The translations under genes and the position numbers were made by a program. A DNA stretch of 64,000 nt from the NCBI GenBank assembly GCA_012839345.1, contig DUNN01000028.1:35099-99098 (forward strand). Reading direction: 5' to 3'. The notes beneath the pieces were generated by a model. The model ran no database searches. It saw only the letters and a program-made list of their open reading frames with translations, and was not told the DNA's origin. Origin of the DNA: Clostridiales bacterium. GTDB lineage: Bacteria > Bacillota > Clostridia > Oscillospirales > Acutalibacteraceae. Each line of letters opens with the position of its first letter. The stretch's first letter is position 1. Below, in pieces: positions 26,313-33,840 of the stretch.

Positions 26313-27491
26313 TTATAGTGTAAAGCCGGAAAGACCGGCCTGTGTTGTTCCGACCGGAATTTCCAGCAGTTCTGTTTTGGAATTGTCCAGTTTACCGGCC
26401 ATCGCCTTCTGCGGCTCGTCCATTTTCCCGCAGTACAGGATTTTAAGTTCCACGTTGTTTTCCGGTTCGCTGCGGAATCTGGTCAGCTCATCCGTCAGCA
26501 TTCCGGTAATGTAAATTACATGGGGATATTTTTCCATAGAGTTCTCTACGGCGGAAAGAAACGAATAGGGTTTGCTATGGTAAGAGCGTGCCCCCAGCAG
26601 CGCATGAAACACGGCGGCCTGGTCATCACCGGTTTCAATCCGTGTTTCGGAATAACCGGATTCCCCGTACCAACCGATGCTGTGGACGATTTCTCGATCC
26701 AGCAGGAACGCCGAAAACGAGGCCAGCGTTTCCACGACGGTGTCTAAAGCATCCATGTCGGCGGCCATTAACTCTGCCAATACAAGCACCCTGCTGTCGG
26801 TCGGCAGGCTGAACTCCTTGACCATCAGCTCGTCCAGGCGGGTGCTAAGCTTCCAATGGATGCTCCGCAGCCGGTCCCCTTCGCGGTAGGTTCTAATCTG
26901 AAAGAGCTCAGACGGGTCATCACCAGGCTTTATCTTCGAATAGGTGCTGCTTTCCAGCCCGGAATGGTCGGAACGGTCGTCGAACTGTGCGTCGGGAAGC
27001 ATGGCGAGCGGGGCGGCGTAACAGACTGCCGAAATCTCCGGTTTCCGCTTGATGCGGAAAATCCCGAGATAATCATAAAAAATCAGGGCGGAAAGTTCCG
27101 TAGTGATTTTTCCGCAGTATTGGGAGGACAGTTGGTATTCCACCGTGCGCTTCGGCCCGGTTCCCACGGGAAGGCTCAGCGTTTCTTTGCGCTTTTCCCC
27201 GCAAAGGGAGTTTTCACAGGTAAACCGAAGCTCCGCCTGCGCAATGGGAAGAATAGATTCGTTTTTCATCGTGATGCGCAGCGGAAAAACATCGTTTTTC
27301 AACACAAATGGCGTGCCGGTTTCCATGTGCACTTCAGTTTTGCATACGGCAAGAACCGTAAGCAGAAACGATACCACCGGAAGAAGCAGCAGCAGTGCCA
27401 GCAGAAAAAAAGACAGGTATCCTGTGAAAAAAAGGTAAAACAGTAGCGCTGCGGCGAGTGCCATTGTGTAAAAAAATCGGTATCGAAACAT
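26313..27491 (-). CDS. DUF58 domain protein
   Basis: 392 residues. Two membrane helices at the N-terminus (about 5-50), a beta-rich extracytoplasmic or membrane-proximal segment, then the DUF58 core with DDPSELFQIRTYREGDRLRSIHWKLSTRLDELMVKEF. DUF58 proteins have a von Willebrand factor A-like fold and associate with MoxR AAA+ ATPases. Lies 14 bp upstream of the transglutaminase gene and 8 bp downstream of the MoxR gene on the same strand. Confidence 0.9.
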   Translation of the reverse strand: MFRYRFFYTMALAAALLFYLFFTGYLSFFLLALLLLLPVVSFLLTVLAVCKTEVHMETGTPFVLKNDVFPLRITMKNESILPIAQAELRFTCENSLCGEKRKETLSLPVGTGPKRTVEYQLSSQYCGKITTELSALIFYDYLGIFRIKRKPEISAVCYAAPLAMLPDAQFDDRSDHSGLESSTYSKIKPGDDPSELFQIRTYREGDRLRSIHWKLSTRLDELMVKEFSLPTDSRVLVLAELMAADMDALDTVVETLASFSAFLLDREIVHSIGWYGESGYSETRIETGDDQAAVFHALLGARSYHSKPYSFLSAVENSMEKYPHVIYITGMLTDELTRFRSEPENNVELKILYCGKMDEPQKAMAGKLDNSKTELLEIPVGTTQAGLSGFTL

Positions 27492-27499
27492 GGGGCACC

Positions 27500-28438
27500 T
27501 CAGCGCGCCGCAATGGAAGGCGCGGCCACATCGTTTAAAATGCTGCTCAGCACCGCCTGTGCGGTGGTTCCGCTGATTTTTGCCTGTGCGCTCAGCAGAA
27601 TGCGGTGCTCAATCACATCCCGAAAGACCAACTGCACGTCCTTCGGCACAACGTAATCCCTTCCGGAAAGATAGGCTGCCGCCTGCGCCATTTTGGTGAG
27701 GGCGATGGAACCACGCGGACTTGCGCCGAGGCGAATCATTTCGTTTGTGCGGGTGGCGGCAGTCAACTGGGCAATGTAGCGGTATACGTCTTCCGAAAGG
27801 TAAACCGCGTCCGTTTCTTCCTGCATGCCGATTACATCGTTTGCGTCCGCAATTTTACGAACGGATTCCAGCGGGTCGGCCTCATGCTTGCGCCGCAGAA
27901 TCTCCATTTCGTCCTGTAAATCAGGGTAGCCCATATTCAGGCGAATCATAAAACGGTCCAGCTGGGACTCCGGCAGAAGCTGGGTCCCCGCGGAACCGAC
28001 CGGATTTTGTGTTGCGATAACGATGTAGGGCTTTGGCACACTGTGCTTGATGCCGTCCACGGTCATGCTGCCCTCTTCCATGACCTCCAGCAGCGCGGAC
28101 TGCGTTTTACTGGAAGTACGGTTGATTTCATCCGCAAGAAAAAGGTTGCACAGCGCCGCGCCGGGCTTATACTCCAGAGAGCCGGTTTCCTTGTTGTACA
28201 CGGAAAAGCCGGTCACGTCCGTCGGCATTACATCGGGCGTGAACTGCAGCCGTTTGCAGTCCAGGGAAAGCGCTTTGGAAAGCGCCAGCGCAAGCGTAGT
28301 TTTTCCGACGCCGGGGATATCCTCCAGAAGAATATGGCCGCGCGCCAGGATCACCATCAAGACTTTGGCGATGACCGCGTCTTTTCCGACAACCGCCTTT
28401 TTTACTTCGTTGATGATTTCCAGTGCCTTTTTTTGCAT
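27500..28438 (-). CDS. MoxR-family AAA+ ATPase
   Basis: 312 residues. Walker A GVGKTTLA, Walker B/sensor region FLADEINRTSSKTQSALLEVMEEG, sensor 1 VIATQNPVGSAGTQLLPESQLDRF. MoxR ATPases act as chaperones assembling VWA-domain partners; here the DUF58 and transglutaminase genes downstream are the likely clients. First gene of the operon, with a good promoter at 28559-28587. Confidence 0.94.
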   Translation of the reverse strand: MQKKALEIINEVKKAVVGKDAVIAKVLMVILARGHILLEDIPGVGKTTLALALSKALSLDCKRLQFTPDVMPTDVTGFSVYNKETGSLEYKPGAALCNLFLADEINRTSSKTQSALLEVMEEGSMTVDGIKHSVPKPYIVIATQNPVGSAGTQLLPESQLDRFMIRLNMGYPDLQDEMEILRRKHEADPLESVRKIADANDVIGMQEETDAVYLSEDVYRYIAQLTAATRTNEMIRLGASPRGSIALTKMAQAAAYLSGRDYVVPKDVQLVFRDVIEHRILLSAQAKISGTTAQAVLSSILNDVAAPSIAAR

Positions 28439-28558
28439 GAACGGTTCCTGCTGCCTTTCTGGGAATTCAAGATAAAATCAATCTTTTCCCGCACCGGTAA
28501 ACCGTCTTGCACGGGAAAATCCTGACTTTATTTTTCGGTCCCTTCTTTATTACGAATT

Positions 28559-28587
28559 ATTATAAAGGAATTGTATTAATATTTCAA
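28559..28587 (-). promoter_or_regulatory. Promoter of the MoxR-DUF58-transglutaminase operon
   Basis: On the minus strand TTGAAA (28587-28582) and TATAAT (28564-28559), 17-bp spacing, about 120 bp before the MoxR start. Confidence 0.8.
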
Positions 28588-28719
28588 TTACAAGTATTAA
28601 CAAGAATCATTCGGTGGTTCCGGTGTGATAAAAATCCCGGAACAAGAAGCCTGTAAACTCATATTTCAAGTTTTATTTAGTATTGATTTTCATTTTTCTT
28701 GCAAAGCCATTTCTTTTCC

Positions 28720-28748
28720 TTGAAAAATGCCTGAAAAGATTCTAAGAT
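28720..28748 (+). promoter_or_regulatory. Promoter of the sirtuin gene
   Basis: TTGAAA at 28720-28725 and TAAGAT at 28743-28748, 17-bp spacing. Confidence 0.65.
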
Positions 28749-28823
28749 AAAAGAAAAGCAACAGCATCGGAATCAAAACCGGAACAAAACTTTTTATTTT
28801 ATGGTTTATGGGAGGTATATTAC

Positions 28824-29549
28824 ATGGAGTCTGGTTTGGAACAGCTTCAGAAAATGATCGACCAAAGCAGTCGGATTGTATTTTTTGGCGGAGCGGGTGT
28901 TTCCACTGAAAGCGGCATCCCGGATTTTCGCAGTGTGGATGGCCTGTATCATCAGCGCTATTCGTATCCGCCGGAGGTTATGCTCAGTCACAGCTTTTAT
29001 GAAACGCACACGGAGGAATTCTTTGATTTTTACCGTGATAAAATGCTCTATTTAGACGCGGAACCAAACGCCGCCCACCGCAAACTGGCCGAGCTGGAAC
29101 AGGCGGGAAAGCTGAGCGCGGTGGTAACCCAGAATATCGATGGCCTGCATCAGAAGGCGGGCAGCAAAAATGTATTTGAGCTTCACGGCTCGGTGCACCG
29201 GAACTACTGCACCCGCTGCCACAAATTCTATGATGCGGAGTATATGCTACACAGTACCGGCGTTCCGCACTGCGAATGCGGCGGTATCATCAAGCCGGAC
29301 GTGGTGCTTTATGAGGAAGGCCTGAACCAGCGCACACTTTCGGGTGCGGTAGAAGCTATTGAGCGGGCGGACATGCTAATCATCGGCGGAACCTCTTTGG
29401 TGGTATACCCGGCGGCAAGTCTGGTCAACTATTACAGCGGCAGGCGGCTGGTTCTCATCAACCGCACTGCAACACCACAGGACGAAAACGCGGATTTGGT
29501 TTTGAAAGGCAGCATCGGCGAAATTTTGGATCGTATCTCACTGAAATAG
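28824..29549 (+). CDS. cobB: NAD-dependent protein deacylase, Sir2 family
   Basis: 241 residues. Sirtuin motifs GAGVSTESGIPDFR (23-36), QNIDGLH (103-109), catalytic His121 in LHGSVH, and four zinc Cys (129, 132, 150, 152). C-terminal NAD-binding segment IIGGTSLVVYPA. Removes acetyl or other acyl groups from lysines. The start ATG follows GGGAGG. Stands alone between an operon on the other strand and a small secreted protein, closed by a terminator. Confidence 0.96.
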   Translation: MESGLEQLQKMIDQSSRIVFFGGAGVSTESGIPDFRSVDGLYHQRYSYPPEVMLSHSFYETHTEEFFDFYRDKMLYLDAEPNAAHRKLAELEQAGKLSAVVTQNIDGLHQKAGSKNVFELHGSVHRNYCTRCHKFYDAEYMLHSTGVPHCECGGIIKPDVVLYEEGLNQRTLSGAVEAIERADMLIIGGTSLVVYPAASLVNYYSGRRLVLINRTATPQDENADLVLKGSIGEILDRISLK

Positions 29550-29580
29550 GCTGAAAACAGCTAAAGTTTACCCAAAATGA

Positions 29581-29612
29581 ACGGCGGAGGGAAAATCCCT
29601 TCGCCGTTTTTT
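29581..29612 (+). terminator. Terminator after the sirtuin gene
   Basis: ACGGCGGAGGG pairs with CCCTTCGCCGT (one G-U pair), then a run of six T's. Confidence 0.92.
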
Positions 29613-29651
29613 AATGGACCGATAAAATTTAAAAAATTTTTTATAAAAATC

Positions 29652-29683
29652 TGTAACAAATCGGGGGGCTAAAACGGTATATT
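29652..29683 (+). promoter_or_regulatory. Possible ECF-type promoter of the secreted protein gene
   Basis: TGTAAC at 29652-29657 and CGGTATATT from 29675, 17 bases apart; the AAC and CGnTA features recall ECF sigma promoters rather than sigma-A. An ECF-like sigma gene lies 0.9 kb downstream. Tentative. Confidence 0.3.
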
Positions 29684-29758
29684 ATCGGAACAAAAAAAGG
29701 AAGGATTTGAAAACCCCAAAAATAGGATTTTTAAATCCGAAATAAAGAAAGGACGGTC

Positions 29759-30193
29759 ATGATAATGTCAAAAAAAATCATTGCGCTTCTCATGAGCATC
29801 TCAATGGTTCTGTTCGGCAGTATTCCATCATTTGCGGCAGAAGCAAAACCGGCCGATTCTGAACCGGAAATCCACCTTATGTGGGAGAATACGGACACCG
29901 TTGAAGTTGCGCTGAATTTCACCGGAACCCGCGGGGACTGCACCGCCATTATTCACGGGAAAAAGGGTACTTCAAAAATTACCGCCACCGCGCTGCTGAA
30001 GCGGGTGACCAGCAATGGGACGGTTACCGTAAAGGCATGGACCGGTTTAAGCGCTTCCGGGGACTCGTTCTATTTCGATAAGTCCTATTATGTTTCCAGT
30101 GGATATTCCTACATTTTTGAAATTAATGCGAAGATTTACCGCAATGGTGTTGCCGAGAGCGTCAGTGTTTCCGACAGCGACTACTGTGGGTAA
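29759..30193 (+). CDS. Small secreted protein of unknown function
   Basis: 144 residues with a clear signal peptide (KKIIALLMSISMVLFGSIPSF, cleavage near AAEA). The mature part of about 115 residues is Thr/Ser/Val rich with alternating polarity typical of a beta-sandwich and two Cys (near 62 and the C-terminus, DSDYCG), which could form a disulfide. No catalytic motif recognised. Either ATG 29759 or 29765 could start, both after AAAGGA. Related small beta-rich secreted proteins occur in Clostridia, but I cannot name the family. Confidence 0.75.
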   Translation: MIMSKKIIALLMSISMVLFGSIPSFAAEAKPADSEPEIHLMWENTDTVEVALNFTGTRGDCTAIIHGKKGTSKITATALLKRVTSNGTVTVKAWTGLSASGDSFYFDKSYYVSSGYSYIFEINAKIYRNGVAESVSVSDSDYCG

Positions 30194-30401
30194 ACCATAG
30201 TACTTCCCACGTTTGGCAACAGGGCCCAAAAAAGATGTGCTCATTCGCAAAACTGTCCAAATTCATGAGCATTGGGCCCGCACAAGAACGGGGCAGGTCT
30301 GCTTGCAATGGACGGAACGAAAAAATCTCGCGAAGAGCGCAGAAAGAAACGTTCCTTCCGCTGTATTTTTACTTTGCTTACATCTCATCTCTTTCATCGG
30401 G

Positions 30402-30435
30402 CACGCCGGCAGTGGTTAACCTGCCGGCGTGTTCC
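30402..30435 (+). terminator. Possible terminator
   Basis: 11-bp perfect stem CACGCCGGCAG/CTGCCGGCGTG with an 8-nt loop, followed by TTCCTAATT. Confidence 0.55.
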
Positions 30436-30538
30436 TAATTAATTATTCCTGCTTGAATCCGTATCGTGATTTGATGTGTGCAGCAACGCCTTCTGCTGAA
30501 AAAACATGGCACAATCTCAAGATTCTGTAATTTTCGTA

Positions 30539-30567
30539 TTGGAACGAGAAAATGCTTCTGTTATAAT
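30539..30567 (+). promoter_or_regulatory. Promoter of the sigma/anti-sigma operon
   Basis: TTGGAA at 30539-30544 and TATAAT at 30562-30567, 17-bp spacing. Confidence 0.75.
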
Positions 30568-30593
30568 CGAAAGAAGAAAGAAGGCGAAAAATT

Positions 30594-31172
30594 GTGCTTT
30601 TGTGTATTTCAGCAATTCAAAACGATGCGGAACGAAGCATGGTGGAGTCGTTATATCACCAATATTATAAATTCATGCTGTATCTCGCTAATGAAATCCT
30701 GCATGATCCGAATCAGGCGGAGGACGCGGTTTCGCAGGCGTTTGTAAAAATAATTGATAAATTTCAAAAATTCTCTTTCGAAGATTGTAACAAAACGAAG
30801 GGCTTAATCGGTATATTAGTGAAAGATATTTGCTACGATATGCTCAGGGCTGAAAAGCGAAGAGAGTACATCCCGATTGAGGATTACACAATTCCGGAGA
30901 ATTCTGAAAATTATCCGTTGGACTACATCCTTTCGCAAGAGGATTATAATGCCCTTCTGGAACTGCTGTCCGGCCTAAGTGTAAAATCAGGCAGCATACT
31001 TAGGCTGAAATACATATACGATTATTCCGACCGTGAAATCGCTGAATTCCTGAATATTTCGCCGGAAAACGTGCGGGTGCGGCTTCACCGCGCCAAGTCT
31101 GCGCTGCTGTATGCGCTCAGGGAAAGGGGAACTGCTGATGAAAAATGCAGAGATGAATCGTCAAATTTTTGA
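30594..31172 (+). CDS. ECF-type RNA polymerase sigma factor
   Basis: 192 residues from a GTG start with AAGGCG upstream. Region 2 near residues 18-60 (MVESLYHQYYKFMLYLANEILHDPNQAEDAVSQAFVKI) and region 4 near 130-175 (LKYIYDYSDREIAEFLNISPENVRVRLHRAKSAL) with its helix-turn-helix. Directs RNA polymerase to a small regulon, possibly envelope stress. Overlaps the anti-sigma gene by 35 bp, the typical arrangement for a sigma and its inhibitor. Confidence 0.9.
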   Translation: MLLCISAIQNDAERSMVESLYHQYYKFMLYLANEILHDPNQAEDAVSQAFVKIIDKFQKFSFEDCNKTKGLIGILVKDICYDMLRAEKRREYIPIEDYTIPENSENYPLDYILSQEDYNALLELLSGLSVKSGSILRLKYIYDYSDREIAEFLNISPENVRVRLHRAKSALLYALRERGTADEKCRDESSNF

Positions 31173-31857
31173 GGTTCTGCTCAAAAACGCCGTTCGGGAA
31201 GACTTCGAGCGGGAACTGAGCGAATTCCCCTCTGAGCAGGAATGCGAAGGTTATGATTTGTCGCAGGCCACGAAAAAGAAAATTGAAGCGATGATTCATC
31301 GGGAATATCGCCGTGCCATTTGGCACCGTGCGGGCAAACTGGTGAAAAAAATCGCCATGATTCTTGCCGTGGTTCTGCCGGTCGCATTTGGCAGTCTGCT
31401 TAGCGTGGAGGCGTCCCGCAATGAAATTTTCAATACAATTATGAACTGGAAATCCGACCATGTGGATATCCGTTACAGTAAAGAGGCCTCCTCAGCTGCC
31501 GCGTTCGCAGAACAAAATTCCGGGGAAATTGCAAAACCACAGTATCTTCCGGAAGGCTTTTTCGAAACGCAGACCGTTCGGACCGGGGTGAAAATAGAAA
31601 CGGAATATCAAAATGAGAAGGGGGAAACCATCCTTTTGGATCAGTGTCCTTTGTCCGAAGCGGGAACCATTGCTGTTGATACAAAGTATACGACCCGCAG
31701 GGAAGTAAAGATCAATGGGGAAACGGCTTCACTGTTCGTATCCAATAATCCGGGCCAAAAGTCCTATCTAATTTGGAAAACGCATTCCAGCAGTTATCTG
31801 CTCAGTTCGGAAATCGCATGGGATCAGCTGGTGAAGATTGCGGAAAGTGTCCAATAG
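31138..31857 (+). CDS. Membrane-bound anti-sigma factor with DUF4367-like domain
   Basis: About 239 residues. Cytoplasmic N-terminus (1-68) presumably binding the sigma factor, one membrane helix (about 71-90, IAMILAVVLPVAFGSLL), and an extracytoplasmic domain with PQYLPEGFFETQ typical of DUF4367. Start at ATG 31138 after AAAGGGGA; overlaps the sigma gene by 35 bp. Context and architecture make it the cognate anti-sigma factor. No zinc-binding HxxxCxxC motif is seen. Confidence 0.85.
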   Translation: MKNAEMNRQIFEVLLKNAVREDFERELSEFPSEQECEGYDLSQATKKKIEAMIHREYRRAIWHRAGKLVKKIAMILAVVLPVAFGSLLSVEASRNEIFNTIMNWKSDHVDIRYSKEASSAAAFAEQNSGEIAKPQYLPEGFFETQTVRTGVKIETEYQNEKGETILLDQCPLSEAGTIAVDTKYTTRREVKINGETASLFVSNNPGQKSYLIWKTHSSSYLLSSEIAWDQLVKIAESVQ

Positions 31858-31891
31858 CGCTATTAGAAAGTTAAAATTATGGGGTGGTTGT

Positions 31892-32050
31892 TTGAAACGT
31901 TCCAGTGTACGGATTGTCATTATCGGAATTGCCGTTACGATTCTCCTGTGCGTAATGACTATTATTTTTCTGTTTCAGTATCCGGTAGGAAAGAAAGGCT
32001 CGGCACCGTTGAATTCTTCCTTTTCACTCAATCATGATTTCATACGATAA
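31892..32050 (+). CDS. Small single-span membrane protein
   Basis: About 52 residues from a TTG start at 31892, behind GGGGTGG. KRSSVRIVIIGIAVTILLC... forms one membrane helix followed by a short polar tail. Third gene of the sigma/anti-sigma operon, 34 bp after the anti-sigma stop. Could be a signalling accessory of the anti-sigma factor; no known family recognised. Confidence 0.55.
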   Translation: MKRSSVRIVIIGIAVTILLCVMTIIFLFQYPVGKKGSAPLNSSFSLNHDFIR

Positions 32051-32146
32051 AAGATTTATTCCTCATGTATTTTATACCGGAATTTTCTTGCTTGCCAGCC
32101 GCCCGCCTGGAAATAAGAGGTTGGCATAACCGAGCAAACGCAATCA

Positions 32147-32175
32147 AAAAAAGCCGCCCAATGGGCGGCTTTTTT
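32147..32175. terminator. Bidirectional terminator
   Basis: GCCGCCC-AAT-GGGCGGC at 32153-32169 flanked by A6 and T6, between the convergent small membrane protein and AbrB genes. Confidence 0.9.
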
Positions 32176-32190
32176 ATGTTTCATCCAGGC

Positions 32191-32445
32191 TTATTCGTCG
32201 ATTAAACCGGCAATTTTTTTCATGCATTCCTTGCAGACGTTGTGGCCTTTAAAATTGGTCACTTCATTCATGCTATTGCAGAAAACACAAGCCGGTTCGT
32301 ATTTGTTAAGAATAATCCGGCCATTGTCGTCAACAAAAATTTCCAACGGATCTTTCTCGTTTATGTTCAGTGTCATCCGAAGTTCTTTTGGAAGCACAAT
32401 TCGTCCAAGTTCGTCAACTTTTCTTACGATTCCAATTGATTTCAC
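32191..32445 (-). CDS. AbrB-family transition-state regulator
   Basis: 84 residues. N-terminal swapped-hairpin AbrB domain (GIVRKVDELGRIVLPKELRMTLNI) and a C-terminal half with CVFCNSMNEV...NVCKECMKKI, a four-Cys pattern that could bind zinc. Similar to AbrB/Abh regulators of Firmicutes that control stationary-phase and sporulation genes. Own consensus promoter, so well expressed. Confidence 0.93.
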   Translation of the reverse strand: MKSIGIVRKVDELGRIVLPKELRMTLNINEKDPLEIFVDDNGRIILNKYEPACVFCNSMNEVTNFKGHNVCKECMKKIAGLIDE

Positions 32446-32500
32446 TCTGATTCATCTTCTTTCATTCTAAATCTTGCGGTAAATGTCGTATTTCTGGATA

Positions 32501-32529
32501 ATTATAGTATAATTTTCCAATTATGTCAA
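32501..32529 (-). promoter_or_regulatory. Promoter of the abrB-like gene
   Basis: Minus strand TTGACA (32529-32524) and TATAAT (32506-32501), 17-bp spacing: both boxes match the sigma-A consensus exactly. Confidence 0.92.
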
Positions 32530-32621
32530 TAATTTGAGGCTTTACAAAATGACGGAATTTGTACTAGGACAAGCGCGAAATGCATAGATATTAACGAAAA
32601 TCCGGAAAAAGAGGTGGGCTT

Positions 32622-33203
32622 TTGCTGAATTATATTTGGGCGGTGCTGATTCTGATCAGCGTGCTTTGCGCATTTTTTACCGGTCGTGTTCCGCAGCTTT
32701 CCGCCGCCGTAATGAACGGCGCTTCCAACGCAGTGGACCTGACCATAACCATGATGGGCATGATGTGCGCATGGACCGGATTGATGAAAATTGCGGATGC
32801 GGGCGGAATTACCAGAATTCTGTCGAACCTTTTGCACCCGCTGACTAAGCACCTGTTCCCTGACTGCGAAAAGGGCGGACCTGCACTCAAAGCCATCTGC
32901 ATGAATATCACAGCAAACCTTTTGGGGCTTGGAAACGCCGCCACACCACTCGGCATTGCAGCAATGAAAGAACTGAAAAAACGGAACCCAACTCAGACGG
33001 CGGATAATTCCATGGCAATGTTTGTGGTGATCAATACAGCGTCCCTGCAAATTATACCAACTTACATGGGAACGCTCCGTGCCAAATACGGTTCACCAAA
33101 TCCGTTCGACATTGTGCCCGCCGTTTGGTTTACGTCCGTTTGCGCGCTTGCCGCTGGAATCATTGTGGCCAAGGTGCTGGAGGGGCGAAAGTTTGAAAAA
33201 TAA
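32622..33203 (+). CDS. spmA: Spore maturation protein SpmA
   Basis: 193 residues from a TTG start after GAGGTGG. Membrane protein with several helices and the nucleoside-recognition/gate fold (NITANLLGLGNAATPLGIAAMKEL). In Bacillus SpmA and SpmB are needed for spore core dehydration. Followed by spmB after a 49-bp gap, then feoB. Confidence 0.93.
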   Translation: MLNYIWAVLILISVLCAFFTGRVPQLSAAVMNGASNAVDLTITMMGMMCAWTGLMKIADAGGITRILSNLLHPLTKHLFPDCEKGGPALKAICMNITANLLGLGNAATPLGIAAMKELKKRNPTQTADNSMAMFVVINTASLQIIPTYMGTLRAKYGSPNPFDIVPAVWFTSVCALAAGIIVAKVLEGRKFEK

Positions 33204-33252
33204 GCGTTTCAACGGGCGGATTTGTTCTTTCCCGTAAGAACACGGAGGAAAT

Positions 33253-33831
33253 TTGGCCGTGCATGACCGGCCCGAACTTCCGTCCGACAGCGAGAGGATG
33301 GTCTTCAAAGTGGATAAGCTGGGAGTGTTTGTCATCCCTCTTTCGGTTTTTCTGATTGTTACATTTGGCCTGTACCGCAAAGTGCCGGTTTTTGATACGT
33401 TCCTTTCCGGGGCGAAAGAGGGAATTTCCTCGACCATTTCGATTCTACCCTCGCTAATTGGCTTAATGATGGCGGTTTCCATGCTGAATGCGTCCGGCGC
33501 ACTGGATTTGCTTTCTTCTTTTCTGGCGCCAGTGGCACATTTTCTCGGACTGCCTGAGCAGGTGATGCCGCTGGTGTTGATTAAACCTATTTCAGGCAGT
33601 GGAGCTACCGCCATTCTGACTCAAATTTTCGAGAAATATGGTACAGAAAGCCTGATCGGCCGCGTCGCCTCCGTGCTGTCCGGTTCTACAGAAACCACAT
33701 TTTATGCCATTGCGGTGTATTACGGCGCGGTGTCGGTGAAAAAAACGCGGCACACCATCCCAGCCGCTTTGACTGCTGATTTTACAGCATGTATCATATC
33801 GGCGCTTGCCGTGCGGCTGTTTTTACATTAG
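33253..33831 (+). CDS. spmB: Spore maturation protein SpmB
   Basis: 192 residues; start at TTG 33253 (GGAGG at 33244-33248) or GTG 33259. Four or more helices with LIKPISGSGATAILTQIFEKYG and SVLSGSTETTFYAIAVYYG, the gate-domain signatures of SpmB. Partner of SpmA. Stop codon is 9 bp before the feoB ATG, so the three genes form one unit. Confidence 0.93.
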   Translation: MAVHDRPELPSDSERMVFKVDKLGVFVIPLSVFLIVTFGLYRKVPVFDTFLSGAKEGISSTISILPSLIGLMMAVSMLNASGALDLLSSFLAPVAHFLGLPEQVMPLVLIKPISGSGATAILTQIFEKYGTESLIGRVASVLSGSTETTFYAIAVYYGAVSVKKTRHTIPAALTADFTACIISALAVRLFLH

Positions 33832-33840
33832 AGGATACCA

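Larger units (their letters stand above)
30194..30593. other. 400-base gap with decayed-looking sequence and a hairpin
   Basis: Contains short ORFs without good support, including one at 30309 starting MDGTKKSREERRKKRSF that loses coding character after 24 codons. A strong GC-rich hairpin lies at 30402-30431 (CACGCCGGCAG/CTGCCGGCGTG) with a weak T-run, possibly the terminator of the secreted protein gene. Confidence 0.45.

Noticed and set aside
30213..30438. Two overlapping short plus-strand ORFs after the secreted protein gene
   Set aside because: Compositionally poor, no ribosome site, and they end in the GC-rich hairpin.
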